From: Megachile rotundata
Taxonomy: Eukaryota; Arthropoda; Insecta; Hymenoptera; Megachilidae
Direction: 5' to 3'
DNA length: 64,000 nt
Assembly (NCBI RefSeq): GCF_050947335.1
Contig: NC_134995.1
Coordinates: forward strand, 4,564,501-4,628,500
Notes under the pieces: model-generated
Told to the model about the DNA's origin: nothing
Database searches by the model: none
The model's input: the letters and a program-made list of their open reading frames with translations, nothing else
Made by a program: the position numbers and the translations under genes
In this document: piece after piece, positions 1 through 12,740 of the stretch
How positions within the stretch are numbered: the stretch's first letter is position 1
Layout: each line of letters opens with the position of its first letter

Positions 1-1372
1 TGATTTTTATCCTCTTTTTCTTGTTTCGTGTACATTTGTTCACACAAGTTAAAATGCTGAATTGCTATCATTCTGAGATAGTTAAATTGTCCTTACAAAA
101 GTGGGAAATATACAATTTCACTTTATTTCCAAAAATAAAATTTTCTAAATTTTAGTTTTTTAAAACAATTATTTTTAGTACCGTTTACAATTCCACAAAA
201 GCCTGAAAGAAATTATTTTTTCTAAAATCAAGTTCATCTTGTAAGACATGTAATAGTTCTAAATAATATATTTCCAGATAACATTTCTGAAAATAATTGT
301 TATATTTTTAATATTTTTGAATGTTTAAAAATTCGTAAGTTTCAAGTTTCTTAAGTAATATTTGTAAGAGTGAAATGCCTGTGAAAGATTATACTTTTAG
401 TTCAATGTAATGAATCCAAATAAATTATTTCTTATTTGGTTTTATTTTCGTATTATAAATTAAAGTTTACGAAATCGAACTGTGTTTAGCAAAATGGCGT
501 CTTCATTTCAAGATTCGAAGTCTTTCTTTCAAATTTCAAACAAAAGACGTTTCATCGGTGGTAATCGATATTGGAATAGGTCAGCGGTGAATATGAATAG
601 AAAATACACAGAGAAGTTGGAGAAATTCTGCAGAAAGTATGCTTGAAAGTCTCCTTATACTTCCGCTATAATATATATAACGTAGAAGATAGCATTCTAA
701 CCTCTTAATATTATAATACTATTCGCTGTCAAGTTAATTCATGACACATAAAACAGTAACAAAACGAATATAATATGTAGCTATAAAATATTATAAAATT
801 TTATAATATAATTATGTAATATTTTTGTATATGTTATAATACTATAAAAAAATTTTTAACATAAAAGTTGCATTTATCAGCAAAATAGAATTATATTCAC
901 TAATTTTAAAAGCAATGAATAGTGTAGATTTTTCTCAAGTACAATTTTCATTTAAACAATAAATATATCATTAAAACCTTTCATGTAGTATGTCATAACT
1001 ATAATCATTGTATTGGCTGACAGATTTTTTGCTTTTTTTTTTCAAAAAAATTCCACTTCATTCTTTATACCCTAAACATGCTATAAACTATGGAAATTGA
1101 ATAAAAAATTGGCAAAAACTACTGTAAAAAAATACTGTTAACAACGTATTGCAATAACTCTAATTATGAAATTTGTTATTTGTTTAAAATTCTGGAACTT
1201 GTTTAATTTAGAAGATATTTAGAAGGGCAGTTTTTATTACTCACCCTGCATACAAACTTTTATTATACACTTATTAACCCTTTTTTTACTATGCAAAATG
1301 AATTATTAATAACATCATTCAATCATTGATTTTCGAAATTGCAATTAGTCTTTCTAAATGTAATTTTTGTGA
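1..1372. other. AT-rich non-coding DNA
   Basis: I see no recognisable gene here. The only item of note is a 50-codon open frame on the plus strand at 494-646, with a favourable AAAATGG start context and a basic composition ending in KLEKFCRKYA. It has no recognised homology and may be chance. Confidence 0.5.
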
Positions 1373-1634
1373 AATTATTTTCAATATAAAATTTCACAAA
1401 TTCAAGTTGATATTTACAATTGTTCATAATATATTTGTTTTACGTGTCTGAGTGTAATATCTCAATGAATTATTTTCAACACAAAATGTCAGAAATTGAA
1501 ATTGAAATTTACAATTGTTTATAATATATTTGTTTTATATGTCTGAGTGAAGTTTCTCATTGAGTTATTTTTAACACAAAATTTCACAAATTAGAATTGA
1601 CATTTACAATTGTTTAAAATATATTTGTTTTATT
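1373..1634. repeat. 95-bp tandem repeat, about 2.8 copies
   Basis: Units start near 1373, 1468 and 1563, a constant period of 95 bp. Each contains ACAATTGTT followed by ATAATATATTTGTTTTA or a near variant, and a TGTCTGAGTG motif in the first two units. The third unit is cut short. It is non-coding. Confidence 0.85.
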
Positions 1635-2996
1635 ACGTATACCACGTAGTTCCCTTTTACTTCATTTACATCGCAGTAACTCTTAATACAAGGGGATTAT
1701 AAAACGAAAATGTTTATACAAATTATACCAATACAAGCATGTAGATATGAATAATTCCAACTATTAGCAAAACTTGTATCGCGGAATATTACGTTCACGG
1801 TAGCTGAGTAATAACAACATTAGTTGTCCAACTCGTCGTCAGTGAAATGGTTCTCTGTATAGATAACTTGCGCAGTAAATTATTCTACAACAAAATGTAC
1901 TTGTTCGAGTAGTAGACTAACGTCGCTGCAAACGAGTTCAATTTAGAAAGCATTCCTCCGTAAGCGTTCAGTTGCTGATTGCAACGTAAATACGTTTCGT
2001 ACAAAAGTCGTACGCTTTGTCTGTAAATACACATGCAGCGAACATTTTCCTATCCGCATGATTTCAGTCCATATCCTGGAAATCAATTCCCATGCCCAGA
2101 AAATTGCTAATTAAACATCGCTTTAATCGTGATGCGTTTTAAAACGTATTTTTAATAAAAATATTTCTTCGTTACGTATCGGATTTGATTAACTATTGCC
2201 CGACAAAATTGATACATCAGTTTCCTTAAAATGTGATATTTAATTAAGTTATAATCAATACTTAATTAACTGCACTTCTTTGTAGAAACGTTTAAGGTTT
2301 GCTCATGCATGCTCCAGTTATTTTATCGTGTATCTACCGAAATACTTATAGACATGTATACCTAAAGCGGATAAAGGTCTCCTCGTTTCCCATTTTTTAA
2401 TTAATCATTAATTTTATCTTGGTCATTTGTGAATTTAGCTTTTTATTTATAGAAACGTTTTATTATTTCACAAATATTTGGAAAAGGAATAAATTAATAC
2501 TGAGTTTTTATTTAGGTTTGTGTCTATAAAATGTTATGTAGGCTTGCGTTTATAAAAGCCACCATTTTAAGTTTCCTAAACAAGTTTGACAATTATTATA
2601 GAAAAAATCTTTACAGATGCAATTTTGTGACAAATGCAATTTTTTTATATCAAACTTATAAAAATATTTATGTATCGCTTAATAAAACCAATTTGAATTA
2701 AACTTGCTTGTTTTTTCAAACGTTTAGAAGAATATTTATTTATAGTAAGAAAAAGAACAATTTTAACAATTCCAGTGATTCTAGTGATTTAGTGTTTTAG
2801 TGATTCTAATCATTAATCAATCTAATTACTACAATCACTAAAATTATGACTATTAGTCAGTATGTTTAACGATATTATTACATATGTGTACTTATTGTAC
2901 TCTCAATTAAATTCCCTATGCTGTTCATTACTACATCAACAATATTATGAACAGTAATGAATCATAATACATTTTAATGGTATTAATAATTACATT
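1635..2996. other. AT-rich non-coding DNA
   Basis: No gene is seen. A slightly GC-richer patch at about 1,780-2,060 has several CpGs and no recognised coding frame. The segment ends at the CATT target duplication of the solo LTR. Confidence 0.4.
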
Positions 2997-4569
2997 TGTT
3001 ACGTTCCGAACAGGAATATCTTTCAAAATTTCTTTTGTAGTTCTGACCGTCCGGATGTGTATCGATAATGCGTATTGCATTCTGGGAACACCCTGATCGA
3101 ACGCAGTAACGGTCTTTTATGTTATTAGATAGACTACCTTTTGGCGTCTAAACTAAGATTGCTAATATCAGATATTCCTTCCTTGAAATCAACGTGGTCC
3201 CACGGCCAAAATCTTAGATCATTTTACTTCTCCGAACCGCCAAACATAAACGGAAGTCACACTCGTGTGGTCCGATAACGCTAAGCGTTCTGGAATGTTC
3301 CTCAAGGGCCCGCGACGCAATATAGAATTGTAATAGAAATTGTCTTTGTAACATTACAATATTATATAAATTGCCCATAGTATTTCATTATACCGTTATT
3401 ATAAATACGTATACGTCAATCAGTCCTACAATAGTTACAGTACCGAGCGCAATTTGACTTTAATAATTGTAAAGCGAAATAGATAATGTTTCATTCTAAA
3501 TTTTTATAATGTGTACAGATTAACATTTTATAGTGTATTGGTTATGTATGTAAAATTATTCAATAGCTAATTAACAACCCATAGCTCAAGGGTAAAGGAA
3601 AGAACTATATAGAAAGAGAGAAAGATAAGAGCTGGACAAGGGAGGAACACACATGCACCCACCATCACCATCTAATTAACGAATCACGGTCTCTTACGCA
3701 TTGGCCTCGCAGCCTAATTCGTTAGGCGCATATCAATGCAACATAAACAATTTCGGACTAGGCCCACTCTGGTTTTCTCCGAGAGGTGCAAATTGCGACA
3801 TTCTTCGGTGTATAATCGCGAGGTGCGTGTCGAGGGTCCGTGAAGTGATTTAGAGACGAGTTTGTTCTTGAATTTGTTAAAGTGCAAAATTCAGACAAAG
3901 ACTCTATATTCAATTATATTCAAGTTTATTCTTTTAATTTTTAAAGTATAATTTTATTTTATAGTTTATTTGAATTCAGCAATTGGTCAGTTTCAAAATT
4001 CTCATCGATTGAGTCCTTACATGTGTGTGTGTTCTTCCCAGGAACCAGGCGCAACCGTCACTTCACATTTTGCAAAGGGAGTTGTTAATTTTAAATTCAT
4101 TCAAGTACAGATATTTCGGTGAGTTGTTTCCTTTATTCTTCCAGCTATTTAATGAATTTTTCGGCAAGTAAAGCCAGTAGTTAATTATTTAACTTCGGGA
4201 TTTCCCTCACTGGATTATAATTTTATTTTGTATTTGAGTAATTGTTTCTCCTTCAAACCTTTAAATTTCGCGTCTCGGATATTTACAATATTTCTGTTCA
4301 GTTCATTGTAATTCACATTATATTATATACCCTACCATTCTAACCATTTCATATTTTATAAAATATAATCTTTTGAATATTTTAACTAGTTTAAATTACA
4401 TTTCTTTAATTGCCTCCGTCATTTCCTCTAAACATTGCGATCTTGTGAAAGGGCCCGTATGGGACTAGCGTATCTCCGGATCCACAAAACATTAAGTCCC
4501 GTTAACAATTAATATTGTTAGGGCAAACAAACCTTCGAGGCTTTATACGCGCGCTTCCCGCACGTAACA
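2997..4569 (+). mobile_element. Solo LTR, left copy (Gypsy-like by target-site length)
   Basis: This 1,573-bp sequence begins TGTTACG and ends CGTAACA, the TG...CA inverted termini of retrotransposon LTRs. It is bounded by the perfect 4-bp direct repeat CATT (2993-2996 and 4570-4573), a target-site duplication. No gag or pol lies beside it, so it is a solo LTR left by LTR-LTR recombination. A 4-bp duplication suits Gypsy-type integrases, but the family cannot be fixed without internal sequence. A diverged copy lies in opposite orientation at 57,329-58,904. In the first 178 or so aligned bases I count 13 differences. The plus label only records relative orientation. Confidence 0.88.
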
Positions 4570-4886
4570 CATTCATTAGTTCCTAATATCCCTTAATTAT
4601 ATTAACGAGTAACTCGTTCAGGTTGTCATTTCACGTGTGGTAAATGACTTTCCTTACACATATTTCGAAGAGCCTCAATTTTCCCGACAACGTAAATATA
4701 AAACGGAATATTGAATCAACACCTGAACATTTCCATTATTAATAATTATATGCAAGAATTGCAGAAGATAGAATTACTCTGTTTCAAAAAGTACGTACAA
4801 TGATAGAAACAAGTTTCCATTTGTTTAAAAAAATTCAATTTTCAAAGAATATAAGCGATTTCAACTGGTCATTTCTTAGAGAGATA

Positions 4887-5063
4887 CAAGAGGTTACCCA
4901 AAAGAAACCGAACTTAAATAAAAAAAAAAATAATATGTTCGGTTTCTTTCTTATTTTTAGTTTCTTAACTTATTTTTAAACTTATTTATTTTAAACTTAT
5001 TTATAGTTTCTTAACTTATTTTTTTTTTTAATTTAAGTTCGGTTTCTTTTGGATACTCTCTCG
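4887..5063. mobile_element. 177-bp MITE of Tc1/mariner type
   Basis: Terminal inverted repeats of about 32 bp begin CRAGAGRGTWWCCAAAAG and run on through GAAACCGAACTTAAAT. Both ends abut TA dinucleotides (4885-4886 and 5064-5065), the duplication made by Tc1/mariner transposases. The centre is an AT-rich spacer with small internal repeats and no coding frame. It is a non-autonomous element. Confidence 0.85.
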
Positions 5064-8040
5064 TACATCTTTAATAATGATTATTTGAAGCATCAATATG
5101 GCATACAAACATAGTAGAGAATGTTACTAATTCGTCCGACATTTTAAATTAAAAAGTCCAAAGTATAAAAAAGATGTGAAATATCTAAAAAAATTCTTGA
5201 GTTTTTCAATATTATAAGTTTTAATGTAAATTTAATGTAAGTGTAGTACAAGTTTGATATGATATTCATACGTCTTTACGTCGCGGCGTCTAACAAAACT
5301 CTGTCTCGAGCCGCGTGCAGGTTTGCACACCTTGAAAAAACAAACGACGATCGCTTCGACGAAAAACTCCGCCGAATCTCGCAAAATACGTTACTCTACC
5401 TACAATACATTGTATGTTTCCTTACAAACTATGTCACACTGCCTACAATATTGTTGCACAATTTCACGAACTTTTTAATATTGCACCGCATTTCGCGTCG
5501 GAAATTGCAAAAACCCGTCTTTGCTGCAAGACAGATCACTTTATTAAAACGAAATTGAGAAGTAGGAAATAATTGGATTTGAAAATTCGTAGAAAAGAAC
5601 CGGTGTACGTAATATCGACGTCTACAAAACAAACGAAACCATGTCCGCTGGTCACGCCAATCATAGGTCAATTACCGAACAATGGCATTAATCAATATTC
5701 ACTTTACAGAAAACACAACAAATGAAGTTATGTTTTAAAAAAGAAGAATTTCCAATTCCGCGTTCGTATTGTATATTTCGCCATGCAGGGGGTACAACAA
5801 AGATATTTTTCCCCTGGGTAATTATTGATTTTAAACAATTTATGTTTATTTAAGGAAAATACGGAACTTTCTTTGACGACAAATTAATTAAGTTCACTTT
5901 AGTGTTGCTTCGGGATTTGGAATGTTAATTAGTCCTTCATTTAACATCTCTTTTGTTGAAATGTCACAACAGTTTAATAAAGTTTATCAAACGTTCTGTA
6001 TAGCGTCTCAAACGTTTATAATTTTGACTTAAACGTTTATAATATTCACGCAAATGTTCTTTGTAATTTCTTTGAAAGGTAATTTCTAGTAAGAAATTGT
6101 TAGAACATAGAAATCAACGAACAGTCGAAAGACTATGTGCTTTTCGTCATTGCACTTTCCCTTCCTAAGGGAAGTTTCCCCGGGCGCAAATGCCTTAAAC
6201 GTTCCTGCTAACGGGGGTGTCCTCAAGAAGAGAATGTGTTCTGTGATGTCGCAAAATATAAAATAACAAATAATGTCCACTCATTTACAGTCCATCCATT
6301 TTTATCAAAGTAACCTCTATAATCGCTGTCTTTGTTCATTATATATAGAAATCCGACTAATTTATTTTCACAATTCTGAACTGGCTTGCACCGTCTCTAA
6401 ATCTCTGTCCCGTGTCTTCAACGAACTTCCTGTGGTGCTTTCCGCGAAGTCAGAGATGAGACCTATCAAGGGGTCCTCTCGGTAAGCATACTTCAAGAAC
6501 GTGGGTTCCAACGTATCGGGCTTGAACCATATACCAGTTACCACATGCACCACGGCAGCAGAATTTATGGCGGGTATACAAGGGAAATGTCTACGGCCGT
6601 TTAGAATTAGCCTATCACATTTTTTCAAAGGTCAAATAACCACATTGATTGGTTACTTTTGATGACATTCATGCTAGACCAACTCCCGGAAGCTCATTCG
6701 CTAATTAGATTGGACAGAGCAGAAAGGTGAAGAGGTTTACAAGAAACCGAAAAGAGAACAAGTTCAGTTTAAACAATCATAAAGATTACTTCAGTCTGTA
6801 ACGAATAGACATATTCAGAGTTAAAAACCGTCAAGTTGACTATCACTCATATGTTCAATTAGCGTTGACATAACGGAGCAACATTCAACTAGAATATCGT
6901 TCATAATATTTCTCATCATCAATCATATTTACTTCAACTGGGTACTTGTGGCTTATATTTAACTATCCTTATTGCTGTAAAAGGGATAAGGAAGCGCGGT
7001 AGTGCGGGCGTTAATCAAAAGGGTTAACATCCAAATTGGCGTTAAAAACAGAATGTGTCTACGAAAACACTCTTGTATTGGCATTTGTCAAGGAAAGACA
7101 TCATTAGAAACCTTTGAATATTTTCTTAAAACGTGTCCAACAGTTTATTTGGTAAATCCTACCCTTTTGCCGAAATATTGCTGATAGGCTTACAAAATGT
7201 ACACAGTAGGTAATTTTGCAAAATGTAAAAATTTATTGTATTGATAAATGTGTGATACTTTTGTGGATTATTATTCAGTGTTAATAACTGATCTTCAGTT
7301 ACAACTTAGCAGCACTCAATGGTAAATGTTTGCAGAGAACATTTAAATATTGCCACTTGTGTATTATTCCACCTATAGAATAAACACTACGTCCCCAATT
7401 TTGTGTTACCCTGTTATTCTTCCTCCCTGTATCATCACGAAGAATCCCTGGAGGTTCGTGCTTGGTTTTAAAGTTTCCAAACAAAGCCGCCGCCTCTAAT
7501 TATGTTTATATTGTTACAGGCGGACTTCGTTGTAATAGACCCAGAAATTAATGTAATAATATTCTCCGAAATTAATGTTTTTATTAACATTGAATTTTGT
7601 AAACTTCATTCGATATAATTTATGTTATGAATGATTTATTTGTCTTAGTAATTTGTACTATCCTTTCTTATACGCTCATGTGTTTTAACATGTGTTATTT
7701 TATTTATGTGAATTAATACGTGAGAGGTACCGAATTTGGATAATCTAAATATTTTTTTAATTTGTGACGGAAATCGAGTGTTTTAAAATATAGATAGCAG
7801 AGATATTTATATTTTCAAAACGATATACTTTATTTTTTCATAATTCTACATTAAAAAAGTAAAATAATAATAATAAGGTAAAAATTTAAAAAGTAAAATT
7901 GTAGGATCGAAATAATCGAGGTTGACGGATTAATGTTTTTTGGGAATAACGATAACAAAATAATTTTAATAATTCAACAATAGTACAAAATCAATTACAA
8001 ACAATTATACGACAACTTTTCCGGACAACTTACTACTTCA
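5064..8040. other. Non-coding DNA with GC-richer patches
   Basis: No gene is recognised. Patches of higher complexity and CpG content lie at about 5,270-5,400 and 6,130-6,640. Their short open frames on both strands (for example 5,259-5,558 plus and 6,368-6,628 minus) resemble no family I know. They could be conserved non-coding elements or old transposon remains. Confidence 0.35.
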
Positions 8041-8250
8041 ACCGTTACGACAAGACTGACTCACGACGCCACGCTGTTTTCCTCATTCTCTCCCGATTCC
8101 CGCGTAAAAAGGAAACAAATGCCATCCGCGCCTTTGTCCTCCCGCTAATTTTTCGCGCCAAATCATAGTAACGCCAAATTCTCTTGGCGCCAGTTGTCCG
8201 AGTTGCCCGATCGCGCCCGATCGTACCCGACGATCCCGGAATATACCGAT
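8041..8250. promoter_or_regulatory. GC-rich island with a perfect E2F-type site
   Basis: A roughly 200-bp CpG-rich island stands out from AT-rich surroundings. It contains TTTCGCGCCAAA at 8151-8162, matching the palindromic E2F consensus TTTSGCGCSAAA, and a nearby GGCGCC palindrome. A 70-codon minus-strand frame covers the island but resembles no known protein. It could be a host enhancer or promoter, or the promoter part of an old LTR, since a T/A-rich tail and CTGGCCTCCC follow at about 8,255-8,310. No transcript can be assigned. Confidence 0.3.
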
Positions 8251-9900
8251 CCCTCAAAATACTTTATTAAAATTATATTATTAAGATACTGAACTGGCCT
8301 CCCAAAATGGTTGATTTAATTTATTAGACCTAACAGTTTTAGCGTTAAAATAACACTACACAGATATCAACATAATATACAAAATTTCATAATTTAATTC
8401 TATTTGCTAAAAGTTTGCCAAAACTTTTACAATTATAGTTGTAAACATTCAATACTGATCTGATAATGAAAAAATAACAAAACATAAATAATGTGAGAAA
8501 ATGATCAGAGTTTAAACTATAAATAGCCTTAAAAACAAAATAATGTGATAAAATAAATAAAACCAAATTTTGTAAATAACTTTCAATTCTGTTTGAGTTA
8601 CGTTTAATAAAGGATTAAAGCGATGTTAAAAGGAACTTTCTATTTCAGTTTCAATATTTTCTGCAATTGTCTCATTTCTGAAAACTCTGTTCCAAATTCA
8701 GTATCTCTACAAGATAAATAAAATATCCCATATTCTATGTTTAAACTAGGTATTTCAAGTTACTGCATTGAACTGCAGCCTAATTCATTTTCTGAACATA
8801 AAATGACAAACGGTGCTAGTTATTTTAGAATCTGTTGAAGAATTATTGATACTATGCTAAAATATTTAACCATTGAATGTTAAAGATAACCTACATCTAT
8901 TGCTTTTTTCAATTTTAAATATATGAAACCTATTTTATTTATTCTAGAACTCAATTGTATACACATTAAATTACAATAGTTGTCTAATTTAGGTTATGTG
9001 ACGATTTAATAAATAGAAAACTCAGCCTAGAGGGCACCACTGGTACATAACCAAACTAAAAACTAAGTTTATTTCCATATTTCTCGTTCTTTGCTAATTG
9101 ATTACATAATCAAAATAACAAGGAGTGAAAATTGTTCACACGTTGTCGAAGATAATTTATTACTAAATGCTTCGATTACAACTACCAAAAAATCTGTAAA
9201 AAATCTCTGAAATATAGATAAGTTTCTTGATTATCACAAAATTGCAATATTGACCCATAACTCTTTTCCAGTAAATAAAACTGATAAATTTATGCATATT
9301 GTACAAATTCGCTGCAAATACATCTTTAAATATACACGTTTCGTTAAATTGTCATATCTTTCTTTTTAGTACAATTTCATAAGTAAATAAATACATATGA
9401 ACGTGAATTTGTAACGAATAATTGCGTCGACTGTTCTCGTCAGTTTTGTTTAAGAGTTAATTAAATGACAAGTTAGATGTTCTTAAGAGTTTTACGGATT
9501 TGATGAACTCCTATAGAATTTTTAAGAGGTACTTGAGTTTTATTAACTGCTTGAATCTTTATCGATGATCTGAGGCTTTAGCGTTACACTTCAATCTTCC
9601 ATCCACAAAAGCTAATAACGAATTTATGCTCCAATTAATACTACGGAATATCGATCAGCGCACTTTGCGATTGTACAATTGGAAACACATCAAACACGAT
9701 AGTGAGGTCTTAATTACAATCTTACGAATACAAATCGAGTATTTCTGTTAACAACAAGAAGCACATTACGCCAGTTTATTTTTTAATTAACACGGATGAA
9801 TTTCCATCATAATTGCAAATTAATTTCCTTTTTAATTTCACTATGGTTTAAAATGTTAATTATTATAGAAATTAATTTAGCTTTGATTGGAAACATTATT
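8251..9900. other. AT-rich non-coding DNA
   Basis: No coding frame, RNA gene or clear repeat is visible in this stretch. Confidence 0.4.
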
Positions 9901-10480
9901 GTATGTATTTTTTAATTTATGATATTTCTTTTACGACGTGTACTTTTCGGGATGTTAATTCATTATATGTATTTTTTAATTTATTGTATTTTATTTATTG
10001 TATGCGTTTTTTAATTTATTGTATACCTTTTATTGTGGATATTTTTTAATTTATTATCTCTTTTATTATATGTATTTTGTAATTTATTATATGCATTTCT
10101 TAATTTACGTTATTTCTTTTATTGTATGTATTTTTTTAATTTATTGTATTTATTTTATTGTATGCATTTTTTAATTTATTGCATTTCTTTTATTCTATAC
10201 ATTTTTTAATTTATTGCATTTCTTTTATTCTATACACTTATTTAGTTTATCGTATTTCTTTTACTGTGGATACTTTTTAATTTATTGTCTCTTTTATTGT
10301 ATTTATATTTTAATTTATTATATTTCTTTTATTCCATACACTTTTTAATTTATTGTATTCCTTTTATTGTGGATACTTTTTAATTTATTATCTCTTTTAT
10401 TGTATGTATTTTTTAATTTACTGTATGCATTTTTTAATTTACGTTATTTCTTCTATTGCATGTATCTTTTAATTTATTAT
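9901..10480. repeat. Minisatellite, about 35-bp unit, roughly 15 copies
   Basis: Degenerate tandem units of about 35 bp are built from TTTTTTAATTTATTGTATTTC (first 20 bases typical) plus TTTTATTGTATGCA or variants. Copies vary by substitution and small indels, and the strand asymmetry (T-rich on plus) is kept throughout. It is non-coding. Confidence 0.85.
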
Positions 10481-11879
10481 ATTTTTTATTTTTTCATTGT
10501 AATTATTTTTTCTGTAACAAATAAGATTAGCAATTATTAGACTTAAATTTTACACTTTCACAATTCAAAGATTTATCTACCTTTTAATAATTGAAACGTG
10601 TTTATTTTTGTTTCAAGCTGCTTGCAACATAGTTTGAAAACAAATAATTCATATTTTACAAACTTCTTTTAAGCGAAAGCAAAGGCGAATCAATTACTCG
10701 ACGTTAAAGCGCGAAATAATAAAGCTACTAAATTTAATGCCACAAACAGACGACAATTTAGGCGCACGTTGAGACGTAAATTATTATACAACCGCGTTAT
10801 CGCGGTAATAGATATTATCAAGTGCTGAAAGCTAATGAGGCTAAGTGTATCTTGGGTAGACGTTATCAGTTTTGAATAATGCTCTTATCACATAACTAAT
10901 ATATTTGTGGTTTTGCAAAGATTAATTAACGTTGTTTTAGAAACTTACTATTATACAGTCCATGACTTTTCCTGCTGATATTGTTATCTTTACATGAAAC
11001 TAAGGAAGAAAGTTATGTAAGTTGTGGCTGCTAAATGCCCAGCAGTGAACACAAATATAATACTGCAATTTCATAAATTTTTGTAGGTAATTATATTATT
11101 TAGATTCTTCGCATTTAAAATATTAAGTACTAATGTGTAGTTTATGAATTAGAATATCAAAATGTAAATATAAAGTTTTTTAAGGAAATTGAAAATGATT
11201 TCTAATAAATATAGCATAAATAGTGAAAGTAATTTCACACTTTATTTCTTGTTTCAGAATCATTTTTTGAAGTTTTAGGAATATTTTTATTACATATCAA
11301 ATAAATATTGCATTAATTTATATTTTACTTATTGCTTCATATTTCATAGTCGTCAGCTGCTTTCAAAATCAATATAGTAATTTTAGGATGTCTTACGAGT
11401 CTACTCTCAAAATATGAAGTCAAAAGAAACAAAATTACAGTCTATAATGTAGTACAGACATTGTGTCTAAGAATTTACTAGCATGTTTTATAAATGTAAG
11501 TAACAAGAAAGGCTATATAAATATGGGTTTTTGAATATTTTATTGAAAGATTATTAGGTATGTACGAAATGCTGAATAATTTCACTAGACTAAATTTTGT
11601 AAGGATGCCTTAATCCAACTTTCGAGTCCGATTTCTCTCTTCGGTATTCTCCAAGATTGCCAACGTAATGACCCGCTCACGTGATTTCCTCAATGTTTTA
11701 TGGGGAATGCATCCCCACTTTTTGAGAAGAACCAAACATCGCCCGGGTATGGTAAATATCAATTGGCGAGAGGGTGAGAGCGACCGGATCTTGCACTAAC
11801 TTGGTCCTGAGACCACTAAGGGTCTCACAGAGTGGTTTCTTAACTTACGATGGCCCTAAATCGATTTTGGCCTTCATCA
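10481..11879. other. Non-coding DNA with two islands
   Basis: No gene is recognised. A patch at about 10,680-10,870 holds the palindrome CCGCGTTATCGCGG and other CpGs. A second at about 11,610-11,880 is GC-richer. Neither carries a convincing coding frame. Confidence 0.35.
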
Positions 11880-12260
11880 CTCATCTATTATCCACTCTCT
11901 TACAATTCCTAAATTTTCAAGTTTTCAAGACTTTTAATGCTTCAATTTCCACATATTCAAATTCCAAAATTATCACATTTCAAAAATATCGAAATCCTTA
12001 TATTTTTATACTTTATATACGCTTAAGTAGCGAGACTCGCAATTTTTACCAAGTTCAAAAATTAAGCAATTTTCAAATCTTTCAACTCTATTTCAAATTC
12101 CCAGTCTTCTAAATCTTCATGATTTTAAATTCCCACATTTCTGAAGGTTCACATTTCTAAACCTCCTCATTCCTAAATTTCCAAAACACGAGTATTTTAA
12201 ATTATAAAATTTTTCACTTAAGAAGTTCAAAATTTCTTAAGAAACCAACTGAATTTACGT
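11880..12260. repeat. Short-period AT-rich tract (AAATTTTC/CAAATT type)
   Basis: This is a degenerate run of AAATTTTCAA, CAAATTCC and similar words with a period near 10 bp and C-rich bias on the plus strand. Similar tracts recur through the window. The 112-codon plus frame at 11,774-12,112 runs into this tract and looks like low-complexity chance coding. Confidence 0.6.
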
Positions 12261-12740
12261 ATCTCTGAATGAATCTATTGAATGCGAACTATCATTTCGA
12301 ACAATAATATTTCAAATTAACAAAAACGACACTAAACTAAATAAAATATTTCATGATAAATTCTAAGTATAAAAATTCTTCAAAAAGAAAAAAATACTAT
12401 TGTCAAACGCCGTCCAAAAAGATTGCTGTAGCAAAGGAAATATTTTATCCTTATAGTTATGCGCATAGTTTAAAATAAGTAGGCTTATTTAATATCTAAT
12501 ATTCTGTTTAATCAGATTTGAAACCTACTGCGCATCATTCCCCTAATCTCCCCTATTCATTCGACAACAAGTATTAATTTAACAACTTTCGTATCCCGAA
12601 GCCGTATAAGTATACAGATACCTAATCCTTTTCTGAATAGAATAATTTAATCAATGAAGGAAAGGATAGTAAAGATCTTAAAATTCAAATATTAAAAACA
12701 ATAAGATAGTTTTAGTGTTCAAGTACTTACTATTATAATC

